Source: Microthrixaceae bacterium
GTDB taxonomy: Bacteria > Actinomycetota > Acidimicrobiia > Acidimicrobiales > Microtrichaceae
Assembly (NCBI GenBank): GCA_023957975.1
Contig: JAMLGM010000008.1
Span: 1 to 64,000 of the forward strand
Direction of reading: 5' to 3'
DNA: 64,000 nt
Shown here: positions 1 through 9,083 of the stretch, in pieces
Layout: every line of letters starts with the position of its first letter
Position numbering within the stretch: position 1 is the first letter of the stretch
Translations under genes and position numbers: made by a program
The notes under the pieces: generated by a model
The model's database searches: none
What the model was told of the DNA's origin: nothing
The model's input: the letters and a program-made list of their open reading frames with translations, nothing else

Positions 1-1
1 C

Positions 2-1123
2 AAGTACCTCCCGGAGCGCTACAAGGGGGCCATCGACTACATCGACGTTCGAGGTCGCACCAAGATTGTCGTGCGCGGCCACATCAGCGACTACATCCCC
101 AACCCGACCTTCGACGTCGTCGCCCGCCCCGGCGCCCAGGAGGAGTACTTCCGGGTCGGCAACCCCGAGGGAAAGAGCCGCCGCGAAATCTTCGGCGAGC
201 CCATGCGCTCGATCCCGGCGTTTCGCGAACCGGCCCCGAGACTCGAACTGCTCGACGAGCAGGGCATCGACCGCTGCCTCATGTTCCCGACGCTTGCCAG
301 CCTCGTCGAGGAGCGCATGCGTGACGACCCCGAACTGATCCACGCCGTCACCCACGCACTGAACCAGTGGATGCACGAGACCTGGACGTTCAACTACGAG
401 GACCGCATCTTCGCCACCCCCGTCATCTCGCTGCCCATCGTCGACAAAGCGATCGAGGAACTCGACTGGGTCGTCGAGCGCGGCGCCAAGGTCGTGCTCA
501 TCCGGCCTGCGCCGGTGCCCGGGTTCCGCGGGCCACGCTCGTTCGGCCTTCCCGAGTTCGACCCGTTCTGGGAGCGCGTCGCCGAACACGACATCCTCGT
601 GGCCATGCACGCCTCCGACAGCGGATACGAGCGGTACATGAACGACTGGATGGGCAGCGACACCGAGTTCCTGCCGTTCCAACCCCAGGCGTTTCGCATG
701 CTCGCCCAGTGGCGTCCGATCGAGGATTCGGTCTCTGCGCTCATCGTGCACGGTGCGCTGTCGCGGTTCCCGACCCTCAAGGTTGCCGTCGTCGAGAACG
801 GCAGTAGCTGGGTCGAGCCGCTGTTGAAGAACCTCGCCGACATCTACAAGAAGATGCCCCAGGACTTCCTCGAGAATCCGATCGACGTGTTCAAGCGCAA
901 CATCTACGTGAGTCCGTTCTGGGAGGAAGACCTCGGGGCGTTGGCTGATTTGATCGGCGTCGATCACGTGTTGTTCGGTTCCGACTATCCGCACTCCGAG
1001 GGGTTGGCCGACCCGGCCAGCTACGTCAACGAGCTTGAAGGGCTTCCCGATGAGACCGTGCGCAAGATCATGGGTGCCAACCTCGCCCGCCTCATGAACG
1101 TCGAGGACGCGGTGCTGCGATGA
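2..1123 (+). CDS. amidohydrolase family protein, 5' end outside window
   Basis: TIM-barrel amidohydrolase of the Amidohydrolase_2 (ACMSD-like) family. The frame is already open at base 2, so the true start and the N-terminal metal-binding Asp/His segment lie before the window; 373 residues are visible. MHASDSGY near base 605 carries a candidate metal-binding His, and FGSDYPHSEG near base 978 carries the conserved C-terminal Asp. The proteins at 27074-28246 and 50297-51475 share its layout, including IPNPTF, and are clear paralogues. Family members hydrolyse or decarboxylate carboxylic substrates with one divalent metal; the substrate here is unknown. The stop overlaps the next start (ATGA), so it is coupled to the ligase that follows. 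Confidence 0.9.
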   Translation, partial: KYLPERYKGAIDYIDVRGRTKIVVRGHISDYIPNPTFDVVARPGAQEEYFRVGNPEGKSRREIFGEPMRSIPAFREPAPRLELLDEQGIDRCLMFPTLASLVEERMRDDPELIHAVTHALNQWMHETWTFNYEDRIFATPVISLPIVDKAIEELDWVVERGAKVVLIRPAPVPGFRGPRSFGLPEFDPFWERVAEHDILVAMHASDSGYERYMNDWMGSDTEFLPFQPQAFRMLAQWRPIEDSVSALIVHGALSRFPTLKVAVVENGSSWVEPLLKNLADIYKKMPQDFLENPIDVFKRNIYVSPFWEEDLGALADLIGVDHVLFGSDYPHSEGLADPASYVNELEGLPDETVRKIMGANLARLMNVEDAVLR

Positions 1124-2748
1124 GGGCGGGAGCGGGCGACGCGCCGGGTTCGATCGCCGAGCTGTTGGCCCGCACGGTCGAGCGACTCGGTGACCAGCCG
1201 GCGGTCGTCGACGGCGACACCCGGCTCACCTATTCCGAACTGGACGAGCGCTCGCGAAGGTTCGGGGCGGCGCTCGTCGAGGGTGGGGTAGCGGTGGGCG
1301 ACCGCGTGGCCATTTGGGCACCCAACTCCGTGGAGTGGATCGTTGCCGTGTTGGGGCTGTGGCGCATCGGCGCGGTGCTCGTGCCGATCAACACGCGCTT
1401 CAAGGGACGCGAGGCGGCGGAGATCCTGCGGCGAAGCGGCGCCACGGCACTCGTGACCGTCACCGACTTTCTCGACACCGATCTCGTCGACCTGGTGCGC
1501 AACAGCGGGGTGGAACTGCCCGAGCTACGTGCCACGATCGTCATCTCCGGTCCGGTTCCCGATGGTGCGGTCGGCTGGGACGAGTTTGTGGCCGGCGAGA
1601 GCGAATCAGCGCTCGCAGAATCAGCACGGACCGAATCCGCGCTGGCGGAGGTCGATCGACGCGGCGCCGCGTTAAGCGCGGACGATCGCAGCGACATCCT
1701 GTTCACCTCCGGCACGACGGGCGTTCCGAAGGGGGTTGTGCAGACGCACGGTCGCACCCTGTGTGTGGCGCTCGACTGGGTGGAGATGACGGGGCTTCGT
1801 GGTGGGGATCGCTACCTCATGGTGAACCCGTACTTCCACATGTTCGGGTTGAAGGCGGGCATTCTCGCGGCGATCGCCGCGGGGGCGACGATGTATCCCG
1901 AGGCGGTCTTCGATGTCGATCGGGTGCTCGATCGGGTGGAGTCCGATGCAATCACCGTGTTGCCGGGGGCGCCGACGATCTATCAGTCGATCCTCGATCA
2001 TTCGTCGGGCGGATCGCGTGACCTGTCGAGTCTGCGTGTCGCCGTGACCGGAGCGGCAGACATCCCGGTCGAGTTGATTCGGCGCATGCACACCGAGTTG
2101 CCGTTCGAGGTCATCGTCACGGGGTACGGCCTCACCGAGGGTGGTACTGCGGTGGCCACCTCGCCGGGGGACGACTTCGAGGTCATCGCCACGACGGTCG
2201 GTCGGCCGCGCCCGAGTTTCGAGTTGCGCATCGTCGACTCCGATGGCGCCGAGCTACCGGCCGGTGAGGCGGGGGAGATCGTCTTGCGAGGTGCCTCGAT
2301 CATGTTGGAGTACCTCGACGATCCGGGCGCCACCGCCGACACGCTGACCGCCGACGGTTGGCTGAGCACCGGCGACCTCGGTGCGCTGGGCGAGGACGGC
2401 AATCTGCGGATCATGGGCCGTTCGAAGGACATGTTCATCGTCGGCGGGTTCAACGCCTATCCCGCCGAGATCGAGAACTCGCTCTTGCGTCACCCCGCGG
2501 TGCAGCAGGTCGCGGTCATCGGAATTCCCGACGAGCGACTGGGTGAGGTGGGCATGGCATTTGTCGTACGCGCTCCCGGAGTCGAGGCGACCGAGGCGGA
2601 ACTCATCGCGTGGAGCCGCGCCGAGATGGCGAACTACAAGGCGCCGCGGAGATTCGCCTTCGTCGACGAGCTACCGATCAACGCGACCGGCAAGGTCGTG
2701 AAAGAACAGCTCCGCCAACAAGCCGCCGCGTCCGCCCCGAGCGACTGA
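1120..2748 (+). CDS. AMP-binding acyl-CoA ligase (FadD-like)
   Basis: 542 residues, normal for a class I acyl-CoA synthetase that activates a carboxylic acid to its CoA thioester with ATP. The P-loop TSGTTGVPKG lies near residue 196, GYGLTEGG near 335, STGDLG near 416, and the catalytic lysine motif NATGKV near 521. The ATG overlaps the stop of the upstream amidohydrolase by four bases, implying an operon. A linker around residues 160-178 contains an imperfect internal duplication (ESALAE, then TESALAE). Substrate unknown; by context a product or partner of the amidohydrolase pathway. Confidence 0.93.
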   Translation: MRAGAGDAPGSIAELLARTVERLGDQPAVVDGDTRLTYSELDERSRRFGAALVEGGVAVGDRVAIWAPNSVEWIVAVLGLWRIGAVLVPINTRFKGREAAEILRRSGATALVTVTDFLDTDLVDLVRNSGVELPELRATIVISGPVPDGAVGWDEFVAGESESALAESARTESALAEVDRRGAALSADDRSDILFTSGTTGVPKGVVQTHGRTLCVALDWVEMTGLRGGDRYLMVNPYFHMFGLKAGILAAIAAGATMYPEAVFDVDRVLDRVESDAITVLPGAPTIYQSILDHSSGGSRDLSSLRVAVTGAADIPVELIRRMHTELPFEVIVTGYGLTEGGTAVATSPGDDFEVIATTVGRPRPSFELRIVDSDGAELPAGEAGEIVLRGASIMLEYLDDPGATADTLTADGWLSTGDLGALGEDGNLRIMGRSKDMFIVGGFNAYPAEIENSLLRHPAVQQVAVIGIPDERLGEVGMAFVVRAPGVEATEAELIAWSRAEMANYKAPRRFAFVDELPINATGKVVKEQLRQQAAASAPSD

Positions 2749-2776
2749 CCCACTGACTCACGAGCGCGTTCACGCG

Positions 2777-2823
2777 AACTTTCTGCCGTAAGTGACACGT
2801 GGTGTCGCTTTTGGCAGAAAGTT
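2777..2823. terminator. imperfect hairpin, probable terminator
   Basis: An 11-bp outer stem (AACTTTCTGCC with GGCAGAAAGTT) continues after two or three mismatches into an inner stem GTGACAC/GTGTCGC around a 3-nt loop. It sits 28 bp after the ligase stop and before the toxin-antitoxin pair. There is no clear T-tract. It resembles in size, but not in sequence, the palindromes found elsewhere in the window. Confidence 0.5.
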
Positions 2824-2889
2824 TGAAGGAGCCGGCAGGAAGAAACGGAGGAGTGTTCGTTTGTTTCGTTTAGGGGTAGAGTGGTTGCC

Positions 2890-3297
2890 GTGAGCGCGCT
2901 AACTACCGAAGAGCGTGATCGGGTACGGCAGGCGCTTGACCGCGCCGGGAGCCGCCCTCGGGTCACGGCTGAGGACGGCACGGTGCTCGATCTTCCCGAC
3001 GCCGTTGCCGAGGCGCTGGCTGAAGTTCTAGCGGCCGCCGCCGACGGCGAACGCCCCTTGGTGCTGCGTTCTTTCGACAGCCTTACGACCGAGCAGGCTG
3101 CCGCCGTGCTCGGCGTATCCCGCCCGACCGTCGTGCGGATGATCGAGGCGGGGAAGCTTCCCGCCCACATGGTCGGTACGCATCGCCGCCTCCCCCTGGG
3201 TGACGTGCTCGCGTACCGCGACGGTGCCACCAAGCGCCGCGGGGGCGCCCTTGACGAGATGACCCGCCAGGCCGAGGAGCTCGGTCTCTACGACTGA
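2890..3297 (+). CDS. excisionase-type HTH antitoxin of a PIN module
   Basis: About 135 residues. The C-terminal half carries an excisionase/MerR-like helix-turn-helix (LTTEQAAAVLGVSRPTVVRM, then the HRRLPLGDVLAYR wing), which should bind DNA. GTG 2890 is preferred over in-frame GTG 2881 because the AGGGGT ribosome site ends 12 bases before it and only 3 before the other. The stop overlaps the start of the PIN gene (TGATG), the usual antitoxin-toxin coupling. Inferred role: neutralise the downstream ribonuclease and autoregulate. The family pairing is known; the specific function is inferred. Confidence 0.82.
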   Translation: MSALTTEERDRVRQALDRAGSRPRVTAEDGTVLDLPDAVAEALAEVLAAAADGERPLVLRSFDSLTTEQAAAVLGVSRPTVVRMIEAGKLPAHMVGTHRRLPLGDVLAYRDGATKRRGGALDEMTRQAEELGLYD

Positions 3298-3842
3298 TGT
3301 CCGGCCTCGTCGTGGGGCTCGACGCCAATGTGCTCGTCCCGATCATCGCATGCGACGTTCTGCTCACTGCCTTTGATCACGGCCTCTACGAACCTGTCGT
3401 TTCGACAACGGTGTTGGATGAGGTCGAGCGCACGCTGATAGATGGCTTCCCCCACCTCCCCTCCGAAGCGATCCGCAGCCGGGTGGTAGCGATGCGGTCG
3501 GTGCTTGATGATCAGCTGGTCGAAGCCGAGACACGGGGCGTTCCTGTTGAGATCAACCCCAAGGATCGCCATGTTGTCGGCGCGGCGCTCCAAGGGGAGG
3601 CAACGCTCGTCGTCACCAATGACGGCCGCCTCCGCAACGAGATCGTCGCTTCGGGTCTTGCGCTTCGCGGCGTCGACCTCGACACCTTCATGACGACACT
3701 CTGGGAGTCGGCTCCTGCGGACGTCGTGTCAGTGGTCGACTCCCTCATCCGCAAGCGGCGTCGACCACCAGTCACGAAGAGTGAGATGCTCGCATCCATC
3801 GAGAGCCACATGCCCAACCTCGTCGAACGCCTGACCAGATGA
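3297..3842 (+). CDS. PIN-domain toxin (VapC-like)
   Basis: 181 residues. The PIN fold is indicated by LDANVLVP at residues 8-15 (first acidic residue), a central Glu in VLDEVERTL, the NPKDRHVVGAAL block near residue 88, and VVTNDGRLRN near 105. These give the four-acidic-residue set of Mg-dependent PIN ribonucleases. It is longer than classical VapC (about 130), with a C-terminal extension of about 55 residues seen in PIN toxins paired with excisionase-like antitoxins. It overlaps the upstream antitoxin by one base. The target RNA is unknown. Confidence 0.85.
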   Translation: MSGLVVGLDANVLVPIIACDVLLTAFDHGLYEPVVSTTVLDEVERTLIDGFPHLPSEAIRSRVVAMRSVLDDQLVEAETRGVPVEINPKDRHVVGAALQGEATLVVTNDGRLRNEIVASGLALRGVDLDTFMTTLWESAPADVVSVVDSLIRKRRRPPVTKSEMLASIESHMPNLVERLTR

Positions 3843-3953
3843 CGGCCTGTCGGCCGAGCGGGCGCCGGCCGCGCCATTCCCGAGAGCGCGCCCGCCAAAA
3901 GGAAGTTTGAAACGGGGGAGGGATCCTCGCTGGGTAGTCGCGAGAGCCGAGGC

Positions 3954-5003
3954 TCAGCGCCCGACGGGGTCGCCGCCGGGGCGGCCGCCGCCCATTCCGC
4001 CGCCGCCCATCATCTGGTTGGTGAGTTCGGTCACCGATTCGCCGTTGACGGTGATCGTGCCCCCGGTCAGTGTCCCCGTGCCGTCGAAGTCGAACGCGGA
4101 CTGGGCGGTGATATCGATCGTGCCGCCGGTGATCGTGAGATCGCCGTTGCTGTCGATCGCATCGGTGTCGCCGGAAGCCATCACGATGGTGATTCGACCG
4201 CCGTTGATGGTGATGCTCAGGCCGGTGGTGATGATGTCCGATGCGGAGGCGTTGATGCCGTCATCTGAGGCGTTGATGGTGATGTCGCCGTCATCGATCA
4301 CGATCACCGGTGCTTCGATCCCCTCGACGGATTCGACGATGTCGATCGTGCCGCCGTCGATCGTGAGCGAATCCGTGCCTCGGATGCCATCGTCGACGGT
4401 GGTGAGGGCATAGGTGCCCGAGGTAATCGCCAGGTCACCCTGTCCGACGATGCCGTCGGCGAAGTTCGCCGTGACATTCAGCATCCCGTTGCCGGTGAGC
4501 ACCAGGTCATCGGAGGAGTAGATCGCTGCATCGATGTCCTCGTCGCGACGCGTCGCCGCATCGGAGATGGAGTTGTCGGAGTCGTCGGCCAACTCGATGA
4601 CGGTGAGGTCGGCCTGGTCGACCTGGATCGCCGCACCCGCGGTGCTCTCGATGTTCACGCCGTCAAGCACGATGCGCACGGCTCCGGCGGCGTTCACAGT
4701 GACCTGCCCGGTGGAGGAGCCGGTGAGGACGTAGGTTCCGGCGTCGGTGATCGCCAGGCCGTCGTCGCTCAAGGTGACGTCCGTCGACGGCAGCGTGGTC
4801 CAATCGACGTCGCCAGCCGCATCGACGTTGGTGGCCGTCGTGGCTGTGGTCGAGTCGGTGGTCGAGTCGGAGTTCGCGGGGTTCGTGGAACTCGTTTGGT
4901 TCGACTCGACAGCCTCGTCATTCGAGCACCCGGTCGCAGCCATGAGTGCGGCCGCACCCAGTGCTGCAGCGCTTCGTCGTATGTGTGTCGAAATCCGGTA
5001 CAT
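3954..5003 (-). CDS. lipoprotein with carbohydrate-binding beta-helix domain (DUF4353-like)
   Basis: 349 residues, probably exported and lipid-anchored: a basic start, a hydrophobic stretch AALGAAALMAA, then lipobox ATGC at about residues 22-25. The body is a run of Asp/Gly/Thr-rich beta repeats (DGGTIDI, NGGRITI, TGGTIDI), as in the Cthe_2159/DUF4353 calcium- and polysaccharide-binding beta-helix family. The tail is Gly/Met-rich. The start is set at 5003 because AAGGA lies 9 bases upstream; an upstream extension has no ribosome site. It lies between a toxin gene and a TetR gene and has no obvious metabolic partner. Ligand unknown. Confidence 0.75.
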   Translation of the reverse strand: MYRISTHIRRSAAALGAAALMAATGCSNDEAVESNQTSSTNPANSDSTTDSTTATTATNVDAAGDVDWTTLPSTDVTLSDDGLAITDAGTYVLTGSSTGQVTVNAAGAVRIVLDGVNIESTAGAAIQVDQADLTVIELADDSDNSISDAATRRDEDIDAAIYSSDDLVLTGNGMLNVTANFADGIVGQGDLAITSGTYALTTVDDGIRGTDSLTIDGGTIDIVESVEGIEAPVIVIDDGDITINASDDGINASASDIITTGLSITINGGRITIVMASGDTDAIDSNGDLTITGGTIDITAQSAFDFDGTGTLTGGTITVNGESVTELTNQMMGGGGMGGGRPGGDPVGR

Positions 5004-5124
5004 CGCGGGGTCCTTATTCGCAGGGAAGTACTGATGCTGTGTCGTCGAAACTACGTAGCCAACCTCCGTGCGCCGAAAGAGATCCCTGTGGATTCCCTGG
5101 GAATCGCGATTCGCCACCCTCGGG

Positions 5125-5706
5125 CTATGAGGGCTCGAACTGGTCGATGAGTCGTTCGACGAGGGCGCGGGTTTCGGCGTGGCCGGTCGACATGCCCAGG
5201 CGTTCTTCCATGACGAGCAGCCGACTCACGCTGGTCATCAGCACCAACAACGTGACCGCTGGGTACGACGTGACGTCGACTCCGTATCGCTCGAACACCT
5301 CGGTCATGATCTCGAGTTGTTGTGCGCGCAACGCCTCGGCGAATCGACCGATCTCGGCCCGGATGTCCTTGCGGTGATTCGCCAGGGCGGCGAACTCCAT
5401 GGCAAAGGCCGATCCGGTGGGCTGGTTGCTGAACTCCCACAGCGCTCGCAGCGGTCGCGGCGATTCGAGCACCTGCGCCTGGCGAACGAGCCCGTCCTCG
5501 GCCAGTCGACGAAACAGCTCCACGAACAGCTCGTCCATCGTGCGGAAGTAGTAGTGGACGAGCTGAGGCTTCAACCCCGCCTCAGCAGCGACCTTTCGTG
5601 AGGTCACCGCCGCGTACCCGTCGGTGAGGATCAACCGCTCGGCGGCATCGAGCAGGGCGGCGCGACTCTCGGAATCCTCGGCTCCGATCCTGCGCGTCGA
5701 TGACAT
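5125..5706 (-). CDS. TetR family transcriptional regulator
   Basis: 193 residues with an N-terminal TetR helix-turn-helix (AAERLILTDGYAAVTSRKVA, then GLKPQLVHYYF, residues about 15-60) and a variable helical ligand domain. The ATG at 5706 is preceded at four bases by GGGGAGG, so the in-frame TTG slightly upstream is rejected. It lies head-to-head with no gene and about 100 bp beyond the end of the crotonase at 5805, so it may regulate the catabolic genes of this region. The ligand is probably an acyl-CoA by context, which is inference. Confidence 0.88.
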   Translation of the reverse strand: MSSTRRIGAEDSESRAALLDAAERLILTDGYAAVTSRKVAAEAGLKPQLVHYYFRTMDELFVELFRRLAEDGLVRQAQVLESPRPLRALWEFSNQPTGSAFAMEFAALANHRKDIRAEIGRFAEALRAQQLEIMTEVFERYGVDVTSYPAVTLLVLMTSVSRLLVMEERLGMSTGHAETRALVERLIDQFEPS

Positions 5707-5804
5707 ATCCCTCCCCAAGTCGATCAGTCCACCTCGAGAGGACCAACCCGGACCAACCTCGTCCGGCCTGCTCGGCCAGCGAGGAACCTACCGCAGCGCG
5801 GCCG

Positions 5805-6686
5805 TCACTCGCCGATGAAGTTCGGGGGACGTCGCTCGAAGTACGCCGTCATGCCCTCGCGGAAGTCCTGGGTGCCGAACACGATGTGTTGGGCGCGGGC
5901 CTCGTCTTCCAGCGCATCGGCGATGCTGGAATCGAGCCCGGACTCGAGGAGGCGTTTGATGATGCTCAGCGCGGTCGTCGGTCCGTTCGCCAAACGCTGC
6001 GCCCACTCGGTCGCAGTCGCCATCAGATCGTCGGGCGCCACCACCTCGTTGACGAGGCCCCATTCGAGCGCCGTTGCCGCATCGACCGCATCGCCGAAGA
6101 AGGTCATCTGCTTGGCACGGCGAAGGCCGATGAGTCGCGGCAGGGTCCACGACGCACCGCCGTCGAGGGCCAGTCCGCGCTGGACGAACACCTCACGAAA
6201 TGTCGCACGCTCCGACGCCACCACGAGATCGCAGGCGACCGCCAGCCCGAGGGCCACGCCGATGGCCACCCCGTCGACCGCGGCAATGGTCGGCTTCGGC
6301 AACCGTTGGAGCCGCTGGATGATGTCGCCGACGAGACGCATGTCGTGAATGATGAGCTGGCGCCCCTTGCCGGTGAGCCCACCCTTGTCGACCCGCTCGC
6401 CGGCCGCCTCCGCCGCGCGAATCCTCTCCTCGGCGGCGAGTGCCTCGGGCGAACCCGGCTCGGGCTTGGCGGACAGGCCTCCGCTCAGGTCGGCACCGGA
6501 GGAGAAGTTGCCCCCGGCTCCGGTGAGGAGGAGCGCCCGGTCGGCCGGGTTCGACTCGACCTCGCGCAGAATCTCGTCGAGATCCATCCAGATCGGCGAA
6601 TTGATGGCGTTCTTCTTCTCGGGGCGGTTGAGGGTGACGGTGACCAGGCCACCGTCACGCTCCACCAGGGTGTGCTCACTGGTCAC
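5805..6686 (-). CDS. enoyl-CoA hydratase/isomerase (PaaG-like crotonase)
   Basis: 293 residues of the crotonase fold. TLNRPEKKNAI is at the N-terminus; the oxyanion-hole segments are FSSGADLSGG (about 63-72) and GVAIGVALGLAV (about 146-157). The two glutamates of classical hydratase are not at their usual places, but an Asp in LALDGGASW matches the catalytic Asp of PaaG-type isomerases, so isomerase or hydratase-like chemistry on a ring-derived acyl-CoA is possible. GTG start with a weak AAAGAG site. It runs in the same direction as the SDR behind it (45 bp gap). Confidence 0.9.
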   Translation of the reverse strand: MTSEHTLVERDGGLVTVTLNRPEKKNAINSPIWMDLDEILREVESNPADRALLLTGAGGNFSSGADLSGGLSAKPEPGSPEALAAEERIRAAEAAGERVDKGGLTGKGRQLIIHDMRLVGDIIQRLQRLPKPTIAAVDGVAIGVALGLAVACDLVVASERATFREVFVQRGLALDGGASWTLPRLIGLRRAKQMTFFGDAVDAATALEWGLVNEVVAPDDLMATATEWAQRLANGPTTALSIIKRLLESGLDSSIADALEDEARAQHIVFGTQDFREGMTAYFERRPPNFIGE

Positions 6687-6731
6687 GACACTCTTTTCGG
6701 GTGGTGGCGAACGGTTGGATGCGTCGGCCGA

Positions 6732-7490
6732 TCACTTCGGGGCGAAGCGTTGGCCGCCGTCGAGGCGGATGCACAGACCGTTCAACATCGGGTTCTCGGC
6801 GATGGCGACGACGAGCTTGCCGTACTCCTCGGGGCGACCCATGCGCTTGGGGAAGGCGGCGTCCTTGGTGAGCATGGCGGCGAACTCGTCCGGAATGCCC
6901 TCGGTCAGGCCGGTGGAGAACAGGCTCGGCGCGATGGCGAGGGCGCGGATGCCGAGGCCGCCGAGGTCGCGGGCCATCGTGAGGACCATGCCGGCGATGC
7001 CCGCCTTGGCCGCGGTGTACGCAACCTGGCCGATCTGACCTTCGTAGGCGGCGATCGAGGCCGTCGAGATGATGACGCCGCGCTCCTCGTCCTCCGGCTC
7101 ATTCGTGGCCATGTGGGCGGCGGCGAGGCGGGCGACGTTGAACGAGGCGATGAGGTTGAGATTCACCGTGTGCTCGAAGAGTTCGAGCGGGTGCGGCCCT
7201 TCCTTGGTGAGTGTGCGCTTGCCGGCGCCGCCACCCGCCGTGTTCACCGAGATGTGCAGACCGCCGAGCGCCTCGACGGCGTCGTTGATGGCGGCTTCGG
7301 TGCCGACGTGATCGGTGACGTCGAGCGGATGGAACGTGCCGTTGAGCGACTCGGCGACCGCGGCGCCGTTGGAGGTCGCCTGGTCGAGGATCGCGATCGA
7401 CACGCCTCGCTGAGCGAGCAGCTCGGCCGATGCCTTGGCCATACCGGATGCGCCGCCGACGATGATTGCCTTCTTACCGTTGAGGTCCAC
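6732..7490 (-). CDS. SDR oxidoreductase, 3-hydroxyacyl-CoA dehydrogenase type 2-like
   Basis: 252 residues, classical short-chain dehydrogenase. The nucleotide-binding motif is GGASGMA (12-18), followed by LDVTD for the adenine ring, a NTAGGG variant of NNAG, and the Ser-Tyr-Lys set in STASIAAYEGQIGQVAYTAAK. It ends with LDGGQRF. The overall pattern resembles HSD17B10-type enzymes that oxidise 3-hydroxyacyl-CoA or hydroxysteroids with NAD. It precedes the crotonase at 5805 in the same direction, giving consecutive beta-oxidation steps. AAGGGGG upstream supports the ATG. Confidence 0.9.
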   Translation of the reverse strand: MDLNGKKAIIVGGASGMAKASAELLAQRGVSIAILDQATSNGAAVAESLNGTFHPLDVTDHVGTEAAINDAVEALGGLHISVNTAGGGAGKRTLTKEGPHPLELFEHTVNLNLIASFNVARLAAAHMATNEPEDEERGVIISTASIAAYEGQIGQVAYTAAKAGIAGMVLTMARDLGGLGIRALAIAPSLFSTGLTEGIPDEFAAMLTKDAAFPKRMGRPEEYGKLVVAIAENPMLNGLCIRLDGGQRFAPK

Positions 7491-7535
7491 GGATCTGCCC
7501 CCTTGAAATGTGGTGTTTGATGAGTTGTCAGTGTA

Positions 7536-7549
7536 TGTCTGTAGAGGTT
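7536..7549. promoter_or_regulatory. AACCT-N4-AGGTT-type operator copy 1
   Basis: TGTCT-GTAG-AGGTT on the + strand, 46 bp upstream of the SDR start. The right half matches the consensus fully and the left half weakly. It belongs with 33989, 54496 and 59398. Confidence 0.35.
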
Positions 7550-7565
7550 TGAGCCGCCGTTCGAC

Positions 7566-7621
7566 CTGTTCTGCGATAACCAGTGGTCGTGATCACGACC
7601 ACTGGTTATCGCAGAACAGGC
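7566..7621. repeat. 50-bp palindrome family A, copy A1
   Basis: Perfect 56-bp palindrome centred on TGATCA, 15 bp beyond the acyl-CoA dehydrogenase stop. It carries GTTCTGCGATAACC where other copies have GTTCTCCGATAACC, with the matching change in the other arm. No T-tract on either side. Confidence 0.97.
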
Positions 7622-7636
7622 GGCGGTGCCGCGCAA

Positions 7637-8911
7637 TCAGCGTTCGCGTATCGCACGGAGCACCTCGCCGTAGGGTTGCCCCTTGCCGGGAAGGTCCTCG
7701 CGGGGAAGACCGAGGGTGCGCTCGGCGATGATGTTGTGTTGGATCTCGTCGGTGCCCCCGTAGATGCCCGACGCCGGCGAGAACACCATGGCGGAGCCGA
7801 ACCGGCCCTTCGTGGTTCCCGACCCGATGCCCATCATTGCGTCCGCTCCCGCGAGGGAGACCCCGAGCGCGGCGGAGGTCTTGGTGATCATCGTCTGGAT
7901 GAGCTTGCCGACGCTCGCCACGCCCGAATCGGTGCCCCTCGCGAGCTCGGCCTTCGCCCGTTCGCCGTTCCAGCGGGCGAGTTGGTTGATCGTGTAGAGC
8001 CGTGCCAGGTCTTGGCGCACGAACGGATCGGTGTTCTTGCCGCTGCGTTGCGCGAACTCCACCAACTCCGGGTAGCGAACCATGATGTCGGTGGTCGGGA
8101 GTTCGTCACGGCCGGCGTCCGCGGCGTTGCGTCCCCAGAACCCACCCTTGGGCCCCGGCACCGGCCATCCGGCATGGGCCCCGCTCGACAATCCGGTGCG
8201 TTCGAAGAAGAGCGTCGTCTGAGTGACGGTCCAACCGTTGTCCTGACCACCGACGAGATCGGCGTGGTCGACCACCGCGTTGTCGAAGAACACCTCGTTG
8301 AACACGGCGTCGCCGGTCATCTCACGCAGCGGCCGCACGGTCACCCCCGGCTGATCCATCTTGAATGCGAACCACGAGATCCCGGCGTGCTTGGGCACAT
8401 CCCAATTCGTGCGGGCCAACAACATGCCGTAGTCGGACTCGTGTGCCATCGAGCTCCAGACCTTCTGACCGTTGATGATCCAACGGTCGCCGTCGCGGTC
8501 GGCCCGCGTCGTCAACCCCGCCAGGTCCGACCCAGACCCCGGCTCGCTGAACAGCTGACACCAGTTCGCCTCGCCGCGCAGGATCGGCGGGACGTGGCGC
8601 TCGATCTGTTCGGGGGTGCCCTGGGCGAGGATGGTCGGCGCGGCCATCAACAGCCCGAGCCCTCCCGGCGGGCGAGGGGCTCCGGCCTCGGCGAACATCG
8701 TCCGCACCGTGTTGACAGCGGTACGAAACAGCCCGCGGCCACCCTGTTCCGGCGGGAGATGCGGGGCGGTCCAGCCGGCGTCGCCGACGATGCGCCACCA
8801 CACTTCGACACTCAGGCCGGGGTCCCAGTTCTCGGCCAGCCATGCCCGAAGTTCCTCGCGCAGTTCGTGATGAGGCTCGTCGGTCGTCGCGGTTGTCGAA
8901 CTGTTCGTCAC
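7637..8911 (-). CDS. acyl-CoA dehydrogenase (FadE-like)
   Basis: 424 residues with the N-terminal helical, middle beta and C-terminal four-helix layout of flavin acyl-CoA dehydrogenases. Seen: FSEPGSGSDLAGL (FAD/substrate loop, about residue 155), INGQKVWSS (about 186), and near the end IYGGTDEIQHNIIAE. The MCAD-type glutamate before the GT is replaced by Gly, as in many actinobacterial FadE proteins that place the base elsewhere. GTG 8911 is chosen because AAGGGGG lies nine bases upstream; the frame continues upstream without a ribosome site. It is divergent from the amidohydrolase at 9084 across an operator array. Confidence 0.9.
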   Translation of the reverse strand: MTNSSTTATTDEPHHELREELRAWLAENWDPGLSVEVWWRIVGDAGWTAPHLPPEQGGRGLFRTAVNTVRTMFAEAGAPRPPGGLGLLMAAPTILAQGTPEQIERHVPPILRGEANWCQLFSEPGSGSDLAGLTTRADRDGDRWIINGQKVWSSMAHESDYGMLLARTNWDVPKHAGISWFAFKMDQPGVTVRPLREMTGDAVFNEVFFDNAVVDHADLVGGQDNGWTVTQTTLFFERTGLSSGAHAGWPVPGPKGGFWGRNAADAGRDELPTTDIMVRYPELVEFAQRSGKNTDPFVRQDLARLYTINQLARWNGERAKAELARGTDSGVASVGKLIQTMITKTSAALGVSLAGADAMMGIGSGTTKGRFGSAMVFSPASGIYGGTDEIQHNIIAERTLGLPREDLPGKGQPYGEVLRAIRER

Positions 8912-8960
8912 GCTGATGTTCCCCCTTCGAATCGGTCGCCTGAGCACCGTACACGATTGT

Positions 8961-9017
8961 GAAGTGTCACTTTCCAAATGTGTACAGTAGGACTTTCCAA
9001 ACACCGTAGGATGTTCC
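8961..9017. promoter_or_regulatory. tandem GAAAGT-N3-ACTTT operator array, divergent promoter
   Basis: Three related sites: GAAGT-GTC-ACTTTCC (8961), ACAGT-AGG-ACTTTCC (8984) and ACCGT-AGG-ATGTTCC (9003), spaced 23 and 19 bp. Each ends TTCCAAA. They lie between divergent genes (dehydrogenase and amidohydrolase) and are likely bound by one regulator. Confidence 0.55.
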
Positions 9018-9083
9018 AAAACGCTGCCGGCACGGGCCGCGGCCGCGGCAGGTGCAACACCGTTCGGATCTCAGGGGGACCGC

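Noticed and set aside
4534..5034. Plus-strand frames over the DUF4353-like lipoprotein
   Set aside because: The minus-strand frame has a signal peptide with lipobox and regular beta repeats; the plus frames have none.
5700..7520. A 606-codon plus-strand frame
   Set aside because: Antisense to the crotonase and SDR genes, Arg/Gly/His-rich and without family features.
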